Assembly (NCBI RefSeq): GCF_006716905.1
Contig: NZ_VFPV01000004.1
Coordinates: forward strand, 425,426-489,425
From: Acidovorax temperans
GTDB lineage: Bacteria; Pseudomonadota; Gammaproteobacteria; Burkholderiales; Burkholderiaceae_C
DNA: 64,000 nucleotides
Direction: 5' to 3'
This document shows, one piece after another, positions 50,617-59,019 of the stretch (positions are counted from its first letter, which is position 1; every line of letters begins with the position of its first letter). The position numbers were made by a program, and so were the translations under genes. The notes beneath the pieces were generated by a model. That model had not been told where the DNA came from, made no database searches, and saw only the letters and a program-made list of their open reading frames with translations.

Positions 50617-51660
50617 TCAGCCTGGGAAGTTTTCTGGGATCTTGGCTTTGCTGCGCGCTTCAGCGGGGCTGATGATGTTGCGGCGCACCAGGTCTGTGAG
50701 GTTCTGGTCCAGCGTCTGCATGCCCACGCTGTTGCTGGTCTGGATGGTCGAATACATCTGCGCCACCTTGGCCTCGCGGATCAGATTGCGGATGGCGCTG
50801 GTGCCCAGCATGATTTCGTGCGCAGCCACACGGCCAGAGCCGTCCTTGGTTTTGCACAGGGTTTGGGAGATCACGGCCTGCAGCGATTCCGACAGCATCG
50901 CGCGCACCATTTCCTTTTCTTCAGCCGGGAACACGTCAATGATCCGGTCGATGGTCTTGGCCGCGCTGGAGGTGTGCAGCGTGCCGAACACCAAGTGGCC
51001 GGTTTCGGCAGCCGTCATGGCCAGGCGAATGGTTTCCAGGTCGCGCATTTCGCCCACCAGAATCGCGTCCGGGTCTTCACGCAGCGCAGACTTCAGCGCT
51101 GCCGCAAACGACAGCGTCATCGGCCCCACTTCGCGCTGGTTGATCAGGCACTTTTTGGATTCGTGCACGAACTCGATCGGGTCTTCCACCGTGAGGATGT
51201 GGCCGTACTCGGTTTCGTTCAGGTAGTTGACCATGGCGGCCAGCGTGGTGGATTTGCCCGAGCCCGTGGGGCCGGTCACCAAGACCAGACCACGGGGCTT
51301 GAGGGCCAGGTCGCCGAAGATCTTGGGCGCGTTGAGCTGCTCCAGCGTCAGGATCTTGCTGGGAATGGTCCGGAACACGGCAGCCGAGCCGCGGTTCTGG
51401 TTGAACGCGTTGACGCGGAAACGGGCCAGGCCTTCGATTTCAAACGAGAAGTCAACCTCGAGAAATTCCTCGTACTGCTTGCGCTGAGCGTCGTTCATGA
51501 TGTCGTACACCATCGCGTGCACGGTCTTGTGGTCCAGTGCTTCCACGTTGATGCGTCGCACGTCGCCGTGGACTCGAATCATGGGTGGCAATCCCGCCGA
51601 CAAGTGCAAGTCGGAGGCCTTGTTCTTGACGCTGAACGCCAGCAATTGGGTGATGTCCAC
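50617..51660 (-). CDS. pilT: Type IV pilus retraction ATPase PilT
   Basis: A 347-residue PilT: MDITQLLAFSVKNKASDLHLSAGLPPMIRVHGD, Walker A GPTGSGKSTTLAAMVNYLN, Asp box ILTVEDPIEFVHESKK, Walker B DAILVGEMRDLETIRLAMTAAETGHLVFGTLHTSSAAKTIDRIIDVFP. The C-terminal AIRNLIREAKVAQMYSTIQTSN is the conserved AIRNLIRE motif needed for retraction. It powers pilus depolymerisation for twitching motility and DNA uptake. It is divergent from yggS with only 38 bases between the start codons. Confidence 0.98.
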   Translation of the reverse strand: MDITQLLAFSVKNKASDLHLSAGLPPMIRVHGDVRRINVEALDHKTVHAMVYDIMNDAQRKQYEEFLEVDFSFEIEGLARFRVNAFNQNRGSAAVFRTIPSKILTLEQLNAPKIFGDLALKPRGLVLVTGPTGSGKSTTLAAMVNYLNETEYGHILTVEDPIEFVHESKKCLINQREVGPMTLSFAAALKSALREDPDAILVGEMRDLETIRLAMTAAETGHLVFGTLHTSSAAKTIDRIIDVFPAEEKEMVRAMLSESLQAVISQTLCKTKDGSGRVAAHEIMLGTSAIRNLIREAKVAQMYSTIQTSNSVGMQTLDQNLTDLVRRNIISPAEARSKAKIPENFPG

Positions 51661-51698
51661 GGGGCTCCCTCTATCGTTTGGTACGCTTGGCGGCCATT

Positions 51699-52427
51699 AT
51701 GACCACGATTGCCAACAACCTCCAACAAGTGAACGACCGCATTTCCCAGGCGTGCCAGGCCGCTGGGCGGGCGCGCGAAGAGGTGTCTTTGCTGGCCGTT
51801 TCCAAGACATTTGGGGCCGCCGTAGTGGCCGAAGCCGCAGCTGCCGGCCAGCGGGCGTTTGGAGAGAACTACATTCAGGAAGGCGTGGACAAGATCCTGG
51901 CGCTGCGTGAGATGGTGCCGTATGCGTTGCAGTGGCACTGCATTGGCCCCATTCAGAGCAACAAGACGCGCCTGGTGGCCGAGCACTTCGACTGGGTGCA
52001 CACGGTGGATCGTCTCAAAATCGCCCAGCGCTTGTCAGACCAGCGGCCCGCGCATCTGCCGCCGCTGAACGTTTGCATCCAGGTCAATGTGGATGGCGGC
52101 GACAACAAAGCCGGTGTGCCCCCCGAAGAAGCTTTGGAGTTGGCCCTGGCCGTGGCAAAACTGTCACGGTTGCAGCTGCGCGGGGTGATGAGCATTCCCG
52201 AGCCTTATCCCGAATTCGCCGCGCAAAAGACAGTGCATGAAGCAGCGCATGCGCTGTTCGAGAGAATCCGGGCGGCTCTCGCGGCACATGCAGATGTGCA
52301 CAGCGCTCCATGGGACACCCTGTCGATGGGCATGACCGCCGACCTGGATGCCGCCATCCAGGCGGGCAGCACCATGGTGCGTGTGGGCACGGGCGTCTTC
52401 GGTGCGCGCACCTACCCGGCTGCTTGA
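51699..52427 (+). CDS. yggS: PLP homeostasis protein (YggS/PROSC family)
   Basis: A 242-residue single-domain PLP-binding barrel protein. The PLP Lys is Lys36 in LLAVSKTFGA; other family features are GQRAFGENYIQEGVDKI, LQWHCIGPIQSNKTRLVAEHFDWVHTVDR, LRGVMSIPEP, and the phosphate-binding LSMGMTADLDAAIQAGSTMVRVGTGVFG. It buffers pyridoxal phosphate and affects amino acid balance. The ATG at 51699 gives the usual start; in many bacteria the gene lies beside pilT, as here. Confidence 0.97.
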   Translation: MTTIANNLQQVNDRISQACQAAGRAREEVSLLAVSKTFGAAVVAEAAAAGQRAFGENYIQEGVDKILALREMVPYALQWHCIGPIQSNKTRLVAEHFDWVHTVDRLKIAQRLSDQRPAHLPPLNVCIQVNVDGGDNKAGVPPEEALELALAVAKLSRLQLRGVMSIPEPYPEFAAQKTVHEAAHALFERIRAALAAHADVHSAPWDTLSMGMTADLDAAIQAGSTMVRVGTGVFGARTYPAA

Positions 52428-52443
52428 AAGAGACCCCGGCCGG

Positions 52444-53514
52444 TCAGCCCGGCAGCGTAAAGCGCGCCACGCAGTCGAGCGCAGCCTGTACGTCGGCAGC
52501 GTTCACATCCAGATGCGTGACCCAGCGCAGACGCGACTGGCCGCCGTACAAACTGCTGGTCACCCGGATCTGGTGCTGCGCCAGCCAGGCAGTGAATGCC
52601 GGTGCCACATCGGCCTGCACATCAGTGAACAGGATGTTGGTTTGCCAGGGGTGTACGGTGATGCGCCCGCGCAGAACCGGGTGGTTTTCACCCACGGCAC
52701 GCAGGCCTGACGCCAGCGTGTGCAAATTGGCGTGGTCTTCTGCCAGACGCCTGACGTGGTGCTGCAGCGCGTAGTGGCCCGCCGCTGCCAGCACGCCAGC
52801 CTGGCGCATGCCGCCCCCCAAAATCTTGCGCGTGCGGCGTGCCTGGCGAATAAAGGCCGCGCTGCCCAGCACCAGTGAGCCCACGGGGGCGCCCAGGCCC
52901 TTGCTCAGGCATACCGATACCGAATCAAAGTGGCTGCACAGCTCGCGCGCTTCCTGGTACACATCGGTGCCGCGGCGTGCTGCGTTGGCCGTGGCTGCAT
53001 TGAACAGGCGCGCGCCATCCAGGTGCAGTGCCAGCCCGCGCTGGCGCGCCAGTTGGGCCACCTCGGCCACGTACTCGGGCGGTAGCACCTGGCCACCGGT
53101 GGTGTTCTCCAGCACCACGAGGCGGGTGCGCGCAAAGTGCGGGTCGTCGGGCTTGATGGCGGCGGCGATGTCGGCCAGGCGCAGTGTGCCGTCGGGCTGG
53201 GTTTCGACCGGCTGCGGCTGGATCGAGCCCAGCACCGCCATGCCGCCCGCTTCCCAGCGGTAGGTGTGCCAGCTCTGCCCCACGATGGCCTCGTCACCCC
53301 GCTGGCAGTGGCCCCACAGGGCGATCAGGTTGGTCTGCGTGCCGGACGGGGCGAAGAGCGCTGCTTCAAAGCCCAGCAGCTCGGCCGCGTGCTCCTGCAG
53401 GGCATTCACCGAGGGGTCGTCGGCAAACACATCGTCGCCCAGCGGGGCCTTGAACATGGCCTCGCGCATGGCGGGCGTGGGCTGGGTGACGGTGTCGCTG
53501 CGAAAGTCGGGCAT
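52444..53514 (-). CDS. ltaE: Low-specificity L-threonine aldolase
   Basis: A 356-residue fold-type I PLP enzyme: FRSDTVTQPTPAMREAMFKAPLGDDVFADDPSVNALQEHAA at the start, LHLDGARLFNAATA with the PLP-binding Asp and Arg, and VSVCLSKGLGAPVGSLVLGS with the Schiff-base Lys. It cleaves threonine or allo-threonine to glycine and acetaldehyde. The ATG at 53514 (MPDFRSD) matches the family start. It converges with yggS (16 bases between stops) and is divergent from the class V aminotransferase gene. Confidence 0.94.
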   Translation of the reverse strand: MPDFRSDTVTQPTPAMREAMFKAPLGDDVFADDPSVNALQEHAAELLGFEAALFAPSGTQTNLIALWGHCQRGDEAIVGQSWHTYRWEAGGMAVLGSIQPQPVETQPDGTLRLADIAAAIKPDDPHFARTRLVVLENTTGGQVLPPEYVAEVAQLARQRGLALHLDGARLFNAATANAARRGTDVYQEARELCSHFDSVSVCLSKGLGAPVGSLVLGSAAFIRQARRTRKILGGGMRQAGVLAAAGHYALQHHVRRLAEDHANLHTLASGLRAVGENHPVLRGRITVHPWQTNILFTDVQADVAPAFTAWLAQHQIRVTSSLYGGQSRLRWVTHLDVNAADVQAALDCVARFTLPG

Positions 53515-53657
53515 GGCGGTCCTGCGGATAAAAAGGGCATCGTAACGCCCTGCGTACATCAGGGCTGGCGCAGGTCTTTTGCATTGACTGCGTGCTAAGC
53601 TGATCCGTCTAGCCCGCCCCGTGCCGGGGTGGCGTTCCTGTTGATGGAGAGGTTTAC

Positions 53658-54794
53658 ATGCCCGGCCTTTTGCCCGATATCGACCCCGATGGCCTGCTCG
53701 AATTCTCGGTGGTCTACACCGACCGTGCGCTCAACCACATGTCCAAGCGCTTCACCGGCGTCATGCAGGACATCCTGGCCACGCTCAAGGAGGTGTACCA
53801 CGCCCATACCGCCGTGCTGGTGCCCGGCAGCGGCACGTTCGGCATGGAGGCCGTGGCGCGCCAGTTTGCCAACCAGCAAAAAGTGCTGATCGTGCGCAAC
53901 GGCTGGTTCAGCTACCGCTGGAGCCAGATTTTTGATGCCGACAAAGGCCTGGGCGGCGGGGCCGTGGTTTGCAAGGCGCGCCGTCAGGGCGATGGCGCGC
54001 AGGCCCCCTGGGCGCCGTGCCCCGCCGAGGAGGTGGCTGCCACCATCCGCGCTGAAAAGCCCAAGGTGGTGTTCGCCCCGCATGTGGAAACCTCCAGCGG
54101 CATCATCCTGAGCGACGACTACATCCGCACCGTGAGTGCTGCCGCACACGAAGTGGGCGCGCTGTTCGTGCTGGATTGCATTGCTTCGGGCGCGATGTGG
54201 GTGGACATGCAGGCCTCGGGGGTGGACGTTTTGATCTCCGCCCCGCAAAAGGGCTGGAGCAGTAGTCCCTGCTGCGCGATGGTGATGCTGAGCGAACGCG
54301 CCCGGCAAGCCATTGAAGGCACACAAAGCTCCAGCTTCGCGTGCGATCTGAAAAAGTGGATGCAGATTGCCGAGGGCTATGAAAAAGGCCAGCACGCGTA
54401 CCACACCACCATGCCCACCGACGCACTGGTTCGCCTGCGCGACGTGATGGCGGAAACGCGGGCGTACGGCTTTGAAAAAGTGCGGCAGGAACAGATGGAC
54501 CTGGGCGCCAAGGTGCGTGCCCTGCTGGAGTCGCGCGGCTTTCCCAGCGTGGCGGCAGACGGCTTCAAGGCGCCCGGCGTGGTCGTGAGCTACACCAGCG
54601 ACCCCGCCATCCAGAGCGGCAAGAAATTCCTCGAGGTGGGGCTCCAGACGGCTTCCGGCGTACCCCTGCAGTGCGACGAGGGGCCAGACTTCAAGACCTT
54701 CCGCATCGGCTTGTTTGGTCTGGAGAAATGGCACAACGTGGACCGCACCGTGGGGCACCTGAGTGCCGCGCTCGACAAGGTCGCAGCCGCTTGA
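53658..54794 (+). CDS. Class V aminotransferase (serine-pyruvate / alanine-glyoxylate type)
   Basis: A 378-residue PLP aminotransferase. Visible features are LVPGSGTFGMEAVARQFANQQKVLIVRNGWFSYRW, the PLP-binding Asp in FVLDCIASGAMWVDM, and the Schiff-base Lys in ISAPQKGWSSSP. A C-terminal small domain ends with LQTASGVPLQCDEGPDFKTFRIGLFGLEK. It would transfer an amino group from serine or alanine to glyoxylate or pyruvate. The neighbouring threonine aldolase and glycolate oxidase genes make a glycine/glyoxylate role plausible. A GGAGAGG ribosome-binding site precedes the ATG. Confidence 0.9.
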   Translation: MPGLLPDIDPDGLLEFSVVYTDRALNHMSKRFTGVMQDILATLKEVYHAHTAVLVPGSGTFGMEAVARQFANQQKVLIVRNGWFSYRWSQIFDADKGLGGGAVVCKARRQGDGAQAPWAPCPAEEVAATIRAEKPKVVFAPHVETSSGIILSDDYIRTVSAAAHEVGALFVLDCIASGAMWVDMQASGVDVLISAPQKGWSSSPCCAMVMLSERARQAIEGTQSSSFACDLKKWMQIAEGYEKGQHAYHTTMPTDALVRLRDVMAETRAYGFEKVRQEQMDLGAKVRALLESRGFPSVAADGFKAPGVVVSYTSDPAIQSGKKFLEVGLQTASGVPLQCDEGPDFKTFRIGLFGLEKWHNVDRTVGHLSAALDKVAAA

Positions 54795-54830
54795 TGCTTG
54801 GAATGGGCTGGATGGAGTTGCAGCCTCCGC

Positions 54831-56156
54831 ATGCCAGATAGCGACCGCGTTGAGCACCCCGCTGGGGCTGTGGAGACCCCGGCGCATGTAGCCCTGCGCC
54901 GTGCCAAGCGCCAGGCGCTGGCGCTGCTGCTGGTGGTCACGGCCGTTTTTGTGGCTACCAGCCTGGTCGAGCGCGGCCTGCTGCTCAACTGCATCAAGGC
55001 CATGGCCGAGGCTGCCATGGTGGGTGCTCTGGCCGACTGGTTTGCCGTGGTGGCCCTGTTTCGCCGGCCGCTGGGGCTGCCCATACCGCACACGGCGGTG
55101 ATTGCCCGCAACCAGGAGCGCATCGGGCGCAACCTGGGCTCCTTTGTGCGCGACAAGTTCCTCGACGTGCCCTCGCTGGTGGCACTGATCCGCAGGCACG
55201 ACCCGGCTGAGCGCCTCTCGCAGTGGTTGCTGGCCCCCGGCAACGCGGCCTTGCTGGGCCAGCAGGCGGTGCGCCTGGCGTCTGCCGCGCTGGAGACAGT
55301 GCAGGATGCGCAGGTGGAGCGCTTCGTCCAAAAGGCGGTGCGCACCCTCATTGGGCAACTGGATCTGTCGCGCGCCCTGGCGGCGGTGCTGGGTACCCTC
55401 ACGCACAACGGGCGCCACCAGGCGCTGCTGGAAGAAGTGCTGCACAAGCTCGTCGAGTGGCTGCAGAACCCCGAAACGCGTGAATGGGTGGCGCAGACCA
55501 TCGTGGCCTGGCTCAAGAAAGACCACCCCCGCACTGAAAAGCTGCTGCCCACCGACTGGCTGGGCGACAAAGGCTCTGCCATGCTGGCCCGGGCGCTGGA
55601 GACTCTGATGTCCGAGGTCGCCGCCAACCCCCAGCACACGCTGCGGGCCCAGTTTGACGGCGCGCTGCAGCGCTTTGTCGAACGCCTGCGCCACGACCCC
55701 GAGTGGCTGCGCAAAGGCGAAGAAATCCGCACCTACCTGCAAACCGACCCGACCGTGGGCGAGTACGCGAAGACGCTGTGGGTGGACCTGCGCGCCGCAT
55801 TGCAGCGCGATCTGGCCGACGCTGATTCCGTGCTGGCGCGGCAGGTGGTGAAGTTGGGTGTGTGGCTGGGCGAATCGTTGGCGGCCGACCCGGCACTGCG
55901 CCAGTCCTTCAACACGCGAATGGAAGGCTGGGTGCAAGGACTGGCGCCGGACGTGTCGCAGTTTGTGGCGCAGCACATCCAGGACACGGTGCAGCGCTGG
56001 GATGCCGAGCAGATGTCTGCCTTGATTGAGTTGAACATTGGCAAGGACTTGCAGTACATCCGCATCAACGGCACCGTGGTGGGCGGGCTGATTGGCTTGG
56101 TGCTGTTCGGTCTGTCTCATGCCCGCGAGATTGCGCGGGCCGTGGCCGGTGGCTGA
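54831..56156 (+). CDS. DUF445-family membrane protein (YjiN-like)
   Basis: A 441-residue protein with an N-terminal membrane segment (ALALLLVVTAVFVATSLV), the conserved IKAMAEAAMVGALADWFAVVALFRRPLGLPIPHTAVIARNQERIG signature of DUF445, a long helical body (about 110-400), and a C-terminal membrane segment (VVGGLIGLVLFGLSHAREI). The layout resembles E. coli YjiN. Function is unknown. The ATG at 54831 is selected because upstream in-frame sequence is not conserved. It ends convergent with lrgB across a palindromic repeat. Confidence 0.88.
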   Translation: MPDSDRVEHPAGAVETPAHVALRRAKRQALALLLVVTAVFVATSLVERGLLLNCIKAMAEAAMVGALADWFAVVALFRRPLGLPIPHTAVIARNQERIGRNLGSFVRDKFLDVPSLVALIRRHDPAERLSQWLLAPGNAALLGQQAVRLASAALETVQDAQVERFVQKAVRTLIGQLDLSRALAAVLGTLTHNGRHQALLEEVLHKLVEWLQNPETREWVAQTIVAWLKKDHPRTEKLLPTDWLGDKGSAMLARALETLMSEVAANPQHTLRAQFDGALQRFVERLRHDPEWLRKGEEIRTYLQTDPTVGEYAKTLWVDLRAALQRDLADADSVLARQVVKLGVWLGESLAADPALRQSFNTRMEGWVQGLAPDVSQFVAQHIQDTVQRWDAEQMSALIELNIGKDLQYIRINGTVVGGLIGLVLFGLSHAREIARAVAGG

Positions 56157-56172
56157 GTGGCTGTAACGTGGC

Positions 56173-56228
56173 TGCTATTAAAAATATAGCTGCCAGCGCT
56201 TGTTGAATAAGCGCTGGAGCCACTTTTT
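56173..56228. repeat. AGCGCTTG-family palindromic repeat between convergent genes
   Basis: CCAGCGCTT (56193-56201) and AAGCGCTGG (56209-56217) form a perfect nine-base stem with a seven-base loop. GCTATTAAAAATATAGC lies on one side and CCACTTTTTA on the other. With A/T runs flanking the hairpin on both sides it can act as a bidirectional terminator between the DUF445 gene and lrgB. It belongs to the same family as the rpoB-rpoC element. Confidence 0.8.
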
Positions 56229-56233
56229 ATCAC

Positions 56234-56965
56234 TTAAAAAAGCCGAAACACCAGCGGCATCAACACGGCCGCCAGCACCACCTGCAGGCCCAGTGCCAGC
56301 CCGGCATAGGCTCCGGCATCGGCATTCACCTGCATGGCGTGGGCGGCGCCAATGCCGTGGGAGGCTGTGCCCAGCGCGAAGCCACGCAGAGCCATGCCCT
56401 CAGGGTCGGTGGGCAGGCGCATCAGGCCAAACAGCCAGCGGCCCGACAAGGCACCCACCATGCCGGTCAGCGCAGCGAATACCGCCGCCAGCGCGGGCAC
56501 GCCGCCAATCTGCGCGGCCACGCCCATCGCCACCGGGGCCGTGACGGATTTGGGGGCCAGGGACATCAGCACATCCCCAGGCAGACCCAGTGCCCAGCCC
56601 AGCCCCACGGCACTGGCTGCCGCTGCGGTGCCCCCTGCCAGAGAGGCCAGCACCAGCCGCCCCCAGCGTGCGCGCAGGGCGGCCCGGCGCTGCCACAGCG
56701 GCCAGCCCAAGGCCACGACGGCGGGGCCCAGCAAGAAGTGGATGAACTGCGCGCCCGCAAAGTAGGTGGGGTACGCCGTGCCGGTGGCCAGCAACACCCC
56801 CGCCAGCACCGCCACCGAGAGCATCACCGGGTTGGCCCATGGGGCATGCCCGGCACGCAGTGACACCGCCTGTGCCAGCACATACACAGCCAGCGTCGCC
56901 GTCAACCCGAACAGAGGGGCCGACGACAGGTAGACCCAGAGTTCAACGAAGTTCTGCATGCTCAT
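56234..56965 (-). CDS. lrgB: LrgB/CidB-family membrane protein
   Basis: A 243-residue protein with about seven membrane segments: FGLTATLAVYVLAQAVSLRAGH, NPVMLSVAVLAGVLLATG, HFLLGPAVVALGWPLW, then ALGLPGDVLMSLAPKSVTAPVAMGVAAQIGG, the signature of the family, and GFALGTASHGIGAAHAMQ. LrgB partners with LrgA in holin-like or metabolite export functions. Its start overlaps the lrgA end by about 20 bases on the minus strand. Confidence 0.93.
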   Translation of the reverse strand: MSMQNFVELWVYLSSAPLFGLTATLAVYVLAQAVSLRAGHAPWANPVMLSVAVLAGVLLATGTAYPTYFAGAQFIHFLLGPAVVALGWPLWQRRAALRARWGRLVLASLAGGTAAAASAVGLGWALGLPGDVLMSLAPKSVTAPVAMGVAAQIGGVPALAAVFAALTGMVGALSGRWLFGLMRLPTDPEGMALRGFALGTASHGIGAAHAMQVNADAGAYAGLALGLQVVLAAVLMPLVFRLF

Positions 56966-57305
56966 TCACCTTGGGCTTCCAAAGCCGCAGTACCCCTGCC
57001 GTGACGGCCATGCCCACCCAGGTGGATAGCACGATCACCGCCACCAGCTGCAGGCCGTGCGCACTCAGCAGGGCCAGATGCGTCATCACCCCCACGCCCA
57101 CGGGCACGAACAGCAGCGACAGATGGCTCAGCAAAAAACCGGCCGCCGGTGCCACAGCCGCCTGCACGGGAGACCACCGCAACGCCAGCAGCAAAAGCAC
57201 CATGCCCACCACCGGGCCTGGCACGGGCAATTTCAGGAAGTGGGAAAGTGCCTCGCCTCCCGATTGCATGAGCAACAGGAACGCCAGGCCTTGCAAGGGT
57301 CGCAT
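56943..57305 (-). CDS. lrgA: LrgA/CidA-family holin-like protein
   Basis: A 120-residue, four-segment membrane protein: MRPLQGLAFLLLMQSGGEALSHFLKLPVPGPVVGMVLLLLAL, LLSHLSLLFVPVGVGVMTHL and AVIVLSTWVGMAVTAGVLRLW. The PGPVVGM and FVPVGVGVM motifs define the LrgA/CidA family. The ATG at 57305 is preferred over a TTG two codons earlier. It lies nine bases after the glcD stop, so glcD-lrgA-lrgB may form one transcript. LrgAB-like pairs have been linked to cell lysis and to glycolate or pyruvate export; glcD adjacency fits the latter. Confidence 0.92.
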   Translation of the reverse strand: MRPLQGLAFLLLMQSGGEALSHFLKLPVPGPVVGMVLLLLALRWSPVQAAVAPAAGFLLSHLSLLFVPVGVGVMTHLALLSAHGLQLVAVIVLSTWVGMAVTAGVLRLWKPKVNEHAELR

Positions 57306-57314
57306 GGGCAAGCG

Positions 57315-58811
57315 TCAGAACCGGGGCAGGTCCGGGTGCTTGATCTGCCCGCCGCGCACCAGCATCTTTCCGTACTCGGCGCACCGGTTCAGCGTGGGAA
57401 TCACCTTGCCGGGGTTGAGCAGACCGGCCGGGTCAAACGCATGCTTGAGCCCGAACATCTGCGCGTTTTCCTCGGTGGTGAACTGCACGCACATGCTGCT
57501 GAGCTTTTCCACGCCCACGCCATGCTCGCCCGTCACGGTGCCGCCCATGGCCACGCTGGTCTCCAGAATGTCGGCACCAAACAGCTCGCAGCGGCGCAGC
57601 TGGTCCGGGTCGTTCGCATCGAACAGGATCAGCGGGTGCAGGTTGCCGTCGCCCGCGTGGAACACGTTGGCGCAGCGCAGCTGGTACTTTTTCTCCATCT
57701 CGGCAATGGCCAGCAGGATGTCGGCCAGGCGCTTGCGCGGGATGGTCGAGTCCATGCACATGTAGTCGGGGCTGATGCGGCCGCTGGCGGGGAAGGCGTT
57801 TTTGCGGCCGCTCCAAAAGCGCAGGCGTTCGGCCTCGTCCTGGCTCACGCTGATGGCTGTGGCGCCCGCCGCGCGCAGCACCTCGCTCATGCGGCCAATT
57901 TCCTCTTCCACCTCTTCGGGTGTGCCGTCGCTTTCGCACAGCAGGATGGCTTCGGCACTCAGGTCATAGCCTGCGTGCACAAAGTCTTCCACGGCGGCGG
58001 TCATGGGCTTGTCCATCATCTCGAGCCCGGCGGGGATGATGCCCGCCGCAATCACGGCAGCCACGGCGTCGCCCGCTTTGCGCACATCGTCAAAGCTGGC
58101 CATGATGCAGCGCGCCAGCTGGGGCTTGGGCACGAGCTTGACGGTGACTTCAGTGGTCACGGCCAGCATGCCCTCGCTGCCGATCACGGCGGCCAGCAGG
58201 TCGTAGCCGGGGGTGTCCAGCGCCTCGCTGCCAAATTCCACGGGCTCGCCTTCCACCGTGAAGCCCTTTACCTTGAGCACGTTGTGCACCGTGAGCCCGT
58301 ATTTCAGGCAGTGCACGCCGCCCGAGTTCTCGGCCACGTTGCCGCCGATGGTGCAGGCGATCTGGCTGCTGGGGTCCGGCGCGTAATAAAGGTTGTACGG
58401 TGCCGCCGCCTCGCTGATGGCCAGGTTGCGCACGCCGCACTGCACCACGGCCGTGCGGCTTTCGGGGTTCACTTCCAGAATGCGGTTGAACTTGGCCAGC
58501 GACAGCGTCACGCCCATGGCGTGGGGCATGGCCCCGCCCGAGAGGCCCGTGCCCGCTCCGCGGGCCACCACGGGCACCTGCAACTGGTGGCAAGTGCGCA
58601 GCACGGCCTGCACTTCGTCGTACGTTTCGGGCAGGCACACCACCAGCGGGCGCTGGCGGTAGGCGGTCAGGCCGTCACATTCGTAGGGGGTGGTGTCTTC
58701 AGCGTTCCAGAGCAGGGCGTGGGCGGGCACCACGGCAGACAGGGCCTGCACCACACGGGATTGCAGCGCCTGGCGCTCGGCAGGGGAGGGGTGGGGTGTT
58801 TCGGTGATCAC
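57315..58811 (-). CDS. glcD: Glycolate oxidase subunit GlcD-type FAD-linked oxidase
   Basis: A 498-residue FAD-dependent 2-hydroxyacid oxidase. The FAD-binding PCMH domain shows VVARGAGTGLSGGAMPHAMGVTLSLAKFNRILEV and IGGNVAENSGGVHCLKYGLT; the C-terminal cap carries NVFHAGDGNLHPLILFD and GGTVTGEHGVGVEK. It would oxidise glycolate or D-lactate. In complete glycolate oxidase GlcD acts with GlcE and GlcF, which are not seen nearby, so D-lactate or another 2-hydroxyacid is equally possible. The operator-like inverted repeat upstream and the adjacent LysR gene may control it. Confidence 0.92.
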   Translation of the reverse strand: MITETPHPSPAERQALQSRVVQALSAVVPAHALLWNAEDTTPYECDGLTAYRQRPLVVCLPETYDEVQAVLRTCHQLQVPVVARGAGTGLSGGAMPHAMGVTLSLAKFNRILEVNPESRTAVVQCGVRNLAISEAAAPYNLYYAPDPSSQIACTIGGNVAENSGGVHCLKYGLTVHNVLKVKGFTVEGEPVEFGSEALDTPGYDLLAAVIGSEGMLAVTTEVTVKLVPKPQLARCIMASFDDVRKAGDAVAAVIAAGIIPAGLEMMDKPMTAAVEDFVHAGYDLSAEAILLCESDGTPEEVEEEIGRMSEVLRAAGATAISVSQDEAERLRFWSGRKNAFPASGRISPDYMCMDSTIPRKRLADILLAIAEMEKKYQLRCANVFHAGDGNLHPLILFDANDPDQLRRCELFGADILETSVAMGGTVTGEHGVGVEKLSSMCVQFTTEENAQMFGLKHAFDPAGLLNPGKVIPTLNRCAEYGKMLVRGGQIKHPDLPRF

Positions 58812-58863
58812 CTGCGCACTGTAACGCGGTGTACCGCTGCTTGGGAGGGGTCCCGTTTTGAAG

Positions 58864-58888
58864 TTTTGTCACGCGCTGTGTGACAAAA
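58864..58888. promoter_or_regulatory. Operator-like inverted repeat upstream of glcD
   Basis: TTTTGTCAC (58864-58872) and GTGACAAAA (58880-58888) are perfect nine-base arms around a seven-base spacer, 53-77 bases upstream of the glcD ATG. The size and spacing fit a dimeric regulator site. Neighbouring LysR at 59019-59933 or an unlinked GntR-type GlcC could bind it; the sequence does not decide. Confidence 0.5.
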
Positions 58889-58905
58889 GCGCTCGGAAGG
58901 TCTTT

Positions 58906-59019
58906 AGAGCGGCTAACAAAACTCTTCTGGCGTCGTTGCCGCGTCTTGTCGTACTACGCGTACTGCCTGCGACGCGGCGCCTAGCCAGAACCGCTTCGCT
59001 GAGTTTTGTTAGCCGCTCT
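58906..59019. repeat. 114-bp long palindromic element with 19-bp terminal inverted repeats
   Basis: AGAGCGGCTAACAAAACTC at 58906-58924 is repeated in perfect inverse at 59001-59019. Inside, TTCTGGC..GCCAGAA and GCCGCGTC..GACGCGGC also pair, around a GTACTACGCGTAC centre, so the element folds almost end to end. The right arm overlaps the first base of the LysR stop codon. It resembles a non-autonomous palindromic repeat or MITE, and can terminate transcription from lysR; no transposase is encoded. Confidence 0.8.
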
